Assembly: GCA_943736015.1 (NCBI GenBank)
Contig: OX031060.1
Location: forward strand, 15,451,501-15,515,500
DNA length: 64,000 nucleotides
Direction: 5' to 3'
DNA from: Tridacna crocea
Lineage: Eukaryota; Mollusca; Bivalvia; Cardiida; Cardiidae
Part shown: piece after piece, positions 42,401 through 48,400 of the stretch
Numbering within the stretch: position 1 is the stretch's first letter
How the letters are laid out: each line of letters begins with the position of its first letter
The notes under the pieces: model-generated
Database searches by the model: none
What the model was told of the DNA's origin: nothing
Seen by the model: the letters and a program-made list of their open reading frames with translations, nothing else
Position numbers and translations under genes: made by a program

Positions 42401-45400
42401 TTTGCGTGATAGGAAATCTGCTGCGTTAAAGACAAGTGTGCCGAGTCAGTATTTGGGGCGATACTTGTCCTTTAGTGGCTGTAAATTCGTGCGAAGGTGC
42501 TAACTTCAGTATTTCTTTATCTTCTGACTTCGTGAACGTCCGTACACTAGATTGTCAGGTGAGAGAGTGAACCAAGAAAAACACTGGTTCCCTATATCAA
42601 TTTTACCCGACACTCTGGTTTCCCAGTCACACTAGTACCCAGCGTCACTACAACACCCCCCCCCCCCCCACACACACACACACACACGACTTTTAAAAGA
42701 AGGCTTCGGCGGTAGCTGAAGGAATCTTTATTTGGGTGATTATACCCAAAGTGGGATGGGAACTATTCCCTAAATCACGACCCAAATATCCGGGGGCTAG
42801 AAGCCGCTGAAAATTGCCCCTTAAAGGGGCTAGAAGCCGCACAAGTACTTTTAAGCTAGAAGCTTTTGGGTAAGTAAGCTAGAAGCACACGAGACCCTTA
42901 AAGCTAGAAGCTTTTGAATAAGTGGGCTAGAAGCCGCTCAAATGCTGGTAAACAACAAGATAGATTGAAACCAGTAAAGGAGAAAGGAGCCAGAAGCTCT
43001 ATTTCACTGGGCTAGAAGCCGCAGAGAAAATCTTGACAATCTCCCTAGTTTTCTTGGTGTATTATACGACAACACCCTAACTTGTCCTGGGTATTCTTTT
43101 ACTAAGAACATGTATAGGAGTGAATTCCTCCACCAGAATGCAACTGGCTTAAAGCCAAACTGAGACGACAGCATCCGGCCTAGGCACAGTGAGGCAATAA
43201 TAGCCTCTTACTGCAGCTGGTTTTCCCACAACCACTCCAAGGCCTCAACCTGATCTAGACTAAAAGCCCTGATCGTGTTGGCGAAGCCAAAAAAGGTATT
43301 GGGAAACTCCTTCAGCCATCCATCTACCACACAATGGTTCCTGGTGAAGCAGTATAGATGGATTATTGGGCGAGCATTAACATACGGCATCTTCCCCTGC
43401 CAAGTTTACGATCACTACGTGGATTTACCTTGGGTGATTGAGCCCGATTTCGAGTTTTATCAAGATTGGCCTTCTGGTTTTGGAGGAGAAGATTTTTAAA
43501 GAAATTGTTTACAGACGGACGGACGGACAGATGGACGGACGGACGCTGGACGATGACCGGTCACAATAGCTCCCCCTGAGCATGTTGTGCTCAGGTGAGC
43601 TAAAAAGCAAGGACAACCAGCAGAATTTAAACAGGTAAGGACTGAGGTTAAGGACCACGCTAGGAAAAGAGATGGCTCAGTTCGGTGGTGCATAGACTAC
43701 CAGGCTTTAAGTGAAATCACAGTCAAAGACACGTTCCCATTACCACTAACTGAAGATTGTCTGGACGCGCTGGCAGGAAACATGTGGTTTTCTAAACTAT
43801 ATGCAAATTCTGCTTATTGGTCAAGAGGAAGACCGTAAGAAAACAGTTTTTCTTACTAAGTTTGGACTCTTTGAACACATAAAGATGGGTTTTGGTCTGA
43901 CCAATGCACCCACCACATTCTCCCGAGTTGTCAGCCTCATACTGAAGGAACTGACCTGGAGGAATGTGCTTGCGTTTTAGATTACATTCTTGTAATGAGA
44001 AAAACTTTTGAAGAGCACTTGCAAAATCTATGTCAAGTCCTGGATAGATTTAGAACACATGGTATGAAGCTGAAGCCGAAGAAATGCCTCTTCTTTCCAA
44101 ATGAAGTGGAGTTTGGGCAGATCCGTTAGTGGAAACTCTTTATCCATAACAGAGAGGAAGACAGAACTGTTAGAAATTGGCCAACGCCCAAAAATTCTAA
44201 AGATGTCGATTCTGGGGTAAGCTAATTACCATAGAATGTTTGTAAAAGATTTTGCAGCGATCGCTTGTCCTCTGTACAAACTGACAGGGGGAAAACCCTT
44301 TACATGGGGTGAAGAGCATCAGGATGCTTTTGAAAAGTAAAAAAGGAGTTCTTACAAGTCCACCTGTTCTAGCTTTACCACCGAACGTCAATGAATCCTT
44401 AATTTTGGATGTGGATGCATCTCAGTTTGCCATAGGCGCTGAGTTGATTCAGTTGCAGAACGGGGTTGAGAAGGCGATTGCTTCGAGCAGTTTTTCTCTG
44501 ACTCCTGAGCAACAGAATTATTGCACCGCCAGGAAGGATTTGTTGGCCATTGTGAGGTTTACTACACAGTTCATGTTCTATCAGTTTGGTAAGATCTTTA
44601 CAGTCAGGACAGACCACTCCAGTTTAACATGGCTCAGTTTAACCTGGTTATTAAGGTTCAAAGAACCTCAGGGCCATCTAGTTGGATGGATTAAGGAACT
44701 TTCTCAATACCACATGGTGGTCAAATATCGCGAAGGATCGAAACATGGAAATGCGATGCACTTTCAAGGATCCTAGATCCTTTAACCCATTACCACACAA
44801 TCCCTACTTTTGACGACCCTGAGAAAGAAGCCTTTAGAAAACATCGTGGGAAAAGGAGAAAATGCTGGTAACCAGCATTTTCTCCTTTTCCCACAATGTT
44901 TTCTACCCTTTCAATTTTCAATTTCAACCAAGTTTCAATTTTTCTGTCACATTTATTTTGTCGTCTGCAATTTGGACTGGTCTAAAACGTTCTCGTGTGG
45001 TAAAGAGTTAAGGCCATGTTTCAAGTATATTTCTGGCATCAAGATTGTGGACCTACCATGTGGAGGATTCCGATACTGCACGAGGGCGCATAAGCAGTGG
45101 GCTAAATTCACTGACGAAGTGGACGAAGCTGTTAGTCTGGTCGTGCAGGAAGGGAAGGCACCTCTGACAGAGGTTAACCAAGAGTGGTAGGTGCAAGAAG
45201 GGGCAAAGCCAGGTCAGTGGGAGTCCACCAGATTTTTTCAGAAAGATCTTGTACTGCTAATGAGCTGAAGCCTGAATCAGGTCTTCTAGACCATTCAGAG
45301 CAGCATCCAGGCACAAAGAGCAGTCTATGCGCGGGTCTTCTAGACCAGCCGACAGACGACGCTTCCTGTAAAGACAGCTGTCTTCTAAACGCAGTCGCAT

Positions 45401-48400
45401 TTACAGGCAATGGCTGTCTTCTAAACGCAGTCGCATTTACAGGCAATGACTGTCTTCTAGACGTCGTTGGTTCTGAAGACATTGACAGGTTAGGTAATAC
45501 AGAAGCGCACTTTGACATAACTTTCCATAAGGAAAGACGTTTGAGCAAAATATGGTGTTGCACTCTCTCCCTGGGTGATACGGCTTCCAGTACACTACAA
45601 GAACATGCTGGGGCTATTCGCTCAGTGAACTGTGAGATGAGCAACATAAAGAAAAAATTCTCGCCATGCTTCTAGCTTGGATCGAGAAAAAGGAAGAACC
45701 AGCCGAAAAAGATTTGTTCACTGCCAGCGTTGGGGCAAAAAGTCACTGGCTGGATAAAGAGTTGTTCAAACTTATAGATGGTGTCTGATACAGACAAAAA
45801 ACAGATGAACACACGGGTGACTGGCTTCTAGTTGTCCCCGAAAGTCTTAAAGAGTCTGTCTTGTCCTTGCACCATGATATACCCTCAGCGGGGCATCAGG
45901 GTGTCGCTAGGATTAAGGCAAAACTCAAAGAAAAGTTTTTCTGGTTTCGCATGTCAAAGGATGTGGAGTCCTATGTGCTATCTTGCAATGTCTGCAATCA
46001 GAACAAAAAGAACAAGGCTAATGGAAAGGTTCTATTAACAGAATTTCAAACTGGGGTACCCATGGAGCGAGTACATATAGACTTTATTGGTCCTTTACCT
46101 AAAACAAAGCTTGGTAATGTTCACTGCCTAATGATGGTGGACCAGTTTATGAAATGGGTTGAATGTGTCCCTTTGCCTTTGCGGCGCACAGAGGAAATGC
46201 CTTAGGTGGCCATTGATATGCTAGCTTTTGTTGCGTTTTGGTCTACCACTGCAGATTTTCTCCGATCAAGGCAGGAACTTCGATGGAAAACTTTTTGAAG
46301 CTTTATGCAAAGCTTTGCAGATCATATGGCTAGAACTTTTCCTTATCGACCTGCAGCAAACGGACAGGTAGAACGATTTAATTGTTTTTTAATGGATGCT
46401 GTTCGGAGCTTTTTAGGTAAACAAGAGGGCCTTGATGGCCCTGTATTTGACCCCAGTGCTATAATTTGGGCACCCTTAGTAGAGACCCCCTAGATAAAGC
46501 TACATGCAAAATTTGATGGCCCTAGCCCTTATGGCTTGGCACAAGAAGATTTTGAATGTTTTCCCCATATAAGCCCATGTAAAACTTGTTCCCCCCTCGG
46601 GGCGAGGCTAAATTTGACCCCAGGGCTATAATTTGGATACCCTTGGTAGAGACCCCCTAGATAAAGCTACAAGCAAAATTTGATGGCCCTAGCCCTTATG
46701 GCTAGGTGCGAGAAGATTTTGAAAGTTTTCCCTATACAAGCCAAAGTAAAACTTGTTACCCACCAGGGCAGGGCCAAATTTGACCCCTGGGCTATAATTT
46801 GGACACCCTTGGTAGAGGTCTACCAGATAAAGCTACATGGCAAATTTGGTAGCCCTAGGCCCTATCACTAGGTCGAAGAAGAATTGTCAATTGTTAAAAA
46901 CATGCAATGGGCTCATGACGCCGCTCGCTGGAATCTGAAAACTTCGCTGAACCGCATTAAAAAGAATTACAATCTGAAAATTCTTTAAAGACCATAATTA
47001 TGCAGAAGATGTTGTGTATCTACTAGATACAGTGCTCAGTTAGCAAGCGACAGTCCAGAAAACTGTAATCTCCTTGGAAGGGACCAGCTATAATAATAAA
47101 GAAAGTGTCTTCATACATATACCATGTAAAGCTCCACAAGTTTGTGTTTGTAGTGAACCATGAAAGGCTAATGCTCTGTAAGGATAGGACTCAAGTTGGA
47201 TCCCAAAGCACAAATCCTTACCTCAGGATTCAGCAATCATTCACGACAGTGAGGGGGGCACCAAGTATTGCATTTGTTGCCAGCCCTGGAATGGTCGTTT
47301 AATGATTCAAATCGTTAAAACAAAAGCTACTATTTGTGAAAGTTTTTTTTTTATGTGTAGCCTCTTGCTATGGTTAAGGGTTATTTTGTTTTTATCAAAG
47401 GAATCGACCATTTCGTTGACGAAGAAAGCTTGTTGTTGGCCATAGTGGGAAATCTGTTATTTTTCATGATAAAGATTATCTGTTTCGGCCGAAAATAAAC
47501 TATTTTCTCCCATTAGATAAATGACCAATTCTTAAGTTTTGACACGCGGGTCGTGATCATGCCGCTGTTTTCAACGAATAACAAAGTGTATCTCTAGCTA
47601 ATTTAAAGCACAGGAATTTGACATTCTATAACGAAAATAAATAATAAAACATGAAAAAAAAATCTCCCCTCTATAATATATAAACACAAGGAACGCAACG
47701 TCTCGATTGCTGGCGCTAGCACCCGACAACCTTTCCCAACCAAAATCACCCACGAAACAAACATTGATCATGATCTCATTTAGCCTAGCAATAGGCAAGA
47801 CATTAATGTACCTGCGTCGTCCGACGATACCTCAGTAGACACCTTTCAACCAGAGATATCCGTCATGTTTTACAGCTCTATCAGGACATTTTGATTTATC
47901 CGGGAGGCCATTCGCTGACGTCACAAGAAGTGCAAGGAAGCGTATTTTCGTATTACTTATTACTATTATTTTTTTCGTTTTTAAGATATTTATCGGCATC
48001 AAATGATACTAAAGATTCTAGAAAAATCTTTAGTATCATGTGATGTCCATTGGCAACAACAACAACAACGTGTGATTGGCCTGTTTGTTGCTATAATTGG
48101 GGGTTTGTAATAATGATTGGTTTAATTGGCGGGAACCTTTCGAGTTTCCGTTAATTGTGTATGATTACCGTGTTTAAACTTTCTTTAATGGCATGTAGTT
48201 CAGCTACAAGAACAAGCCTGCAAGGTGAGTATTGGGTTCTGAAATGCAATTTTAATATGTATAACTCGTGTAATGTATGTGCTATAAATTTCAGTAATAA
48301 AGTTAACATTGAAACTTTTTGTTGATTCTCGCTGGACTACATATGTATATAACTGTCCTATTACTATTGTCCATAAAGGCACAACATAAATGGGATCTAC

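Larger units (their letters stand above)
43607..47301 (+). pseudogene. Ty3/gypsy-type retrotransposon pol, decayed
   Basis: Order RT, RNase H, integrase identifies a Ty3/gypsy (Metaviridae-like) element on the plus strand, antisense to ASCC3. RT (43650-44130) shows [13 protein letters not shown] and [13 protein letters not shown]; the YxDD catalytic box is damaged. RNase H (44309-44776) shows [25 protein letters not shown] and RTDHSSL. A linker with a CGG..YC zinc-type pattern is at 45010-45180. Integrase (45830-46400) shows an HHCC finger ([17 protein letters not shown]), [16 protein letters not shown] and NGQVERFN. Frames are interrupted by stops and shifts, a MITE (44782-45011) and a Helitron-like fragment (46420-46880). 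I saw no LTRs, gag or protease. Non-functional. Confidence 0.88.

Noticed and set aside
43275..43499. 74-codon plus-strand frame ending [10 protein letters not shown]
   Set aside because: It runs into the common 3' region of the Helitron-like elements and has no recognisable domain. The opposite frame at 43208-43390 looks more protein-like and is reported only as a weak observation.
45184..45675. 163-codon plus-strand frame as an independent gene
   Set aside because: It lies between the RNase H and integrase parts of the gypsy pol and contains a local 36-bp duplication. It is better explained as element linker sequence.
44309..46493. Functional retroviral or retrotransposon pol gene
   Set aside because: Multiple stops and frameshifts, a damaged RT active site, two foreign insertions and no visible LTRs. 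It is a pseudogene.
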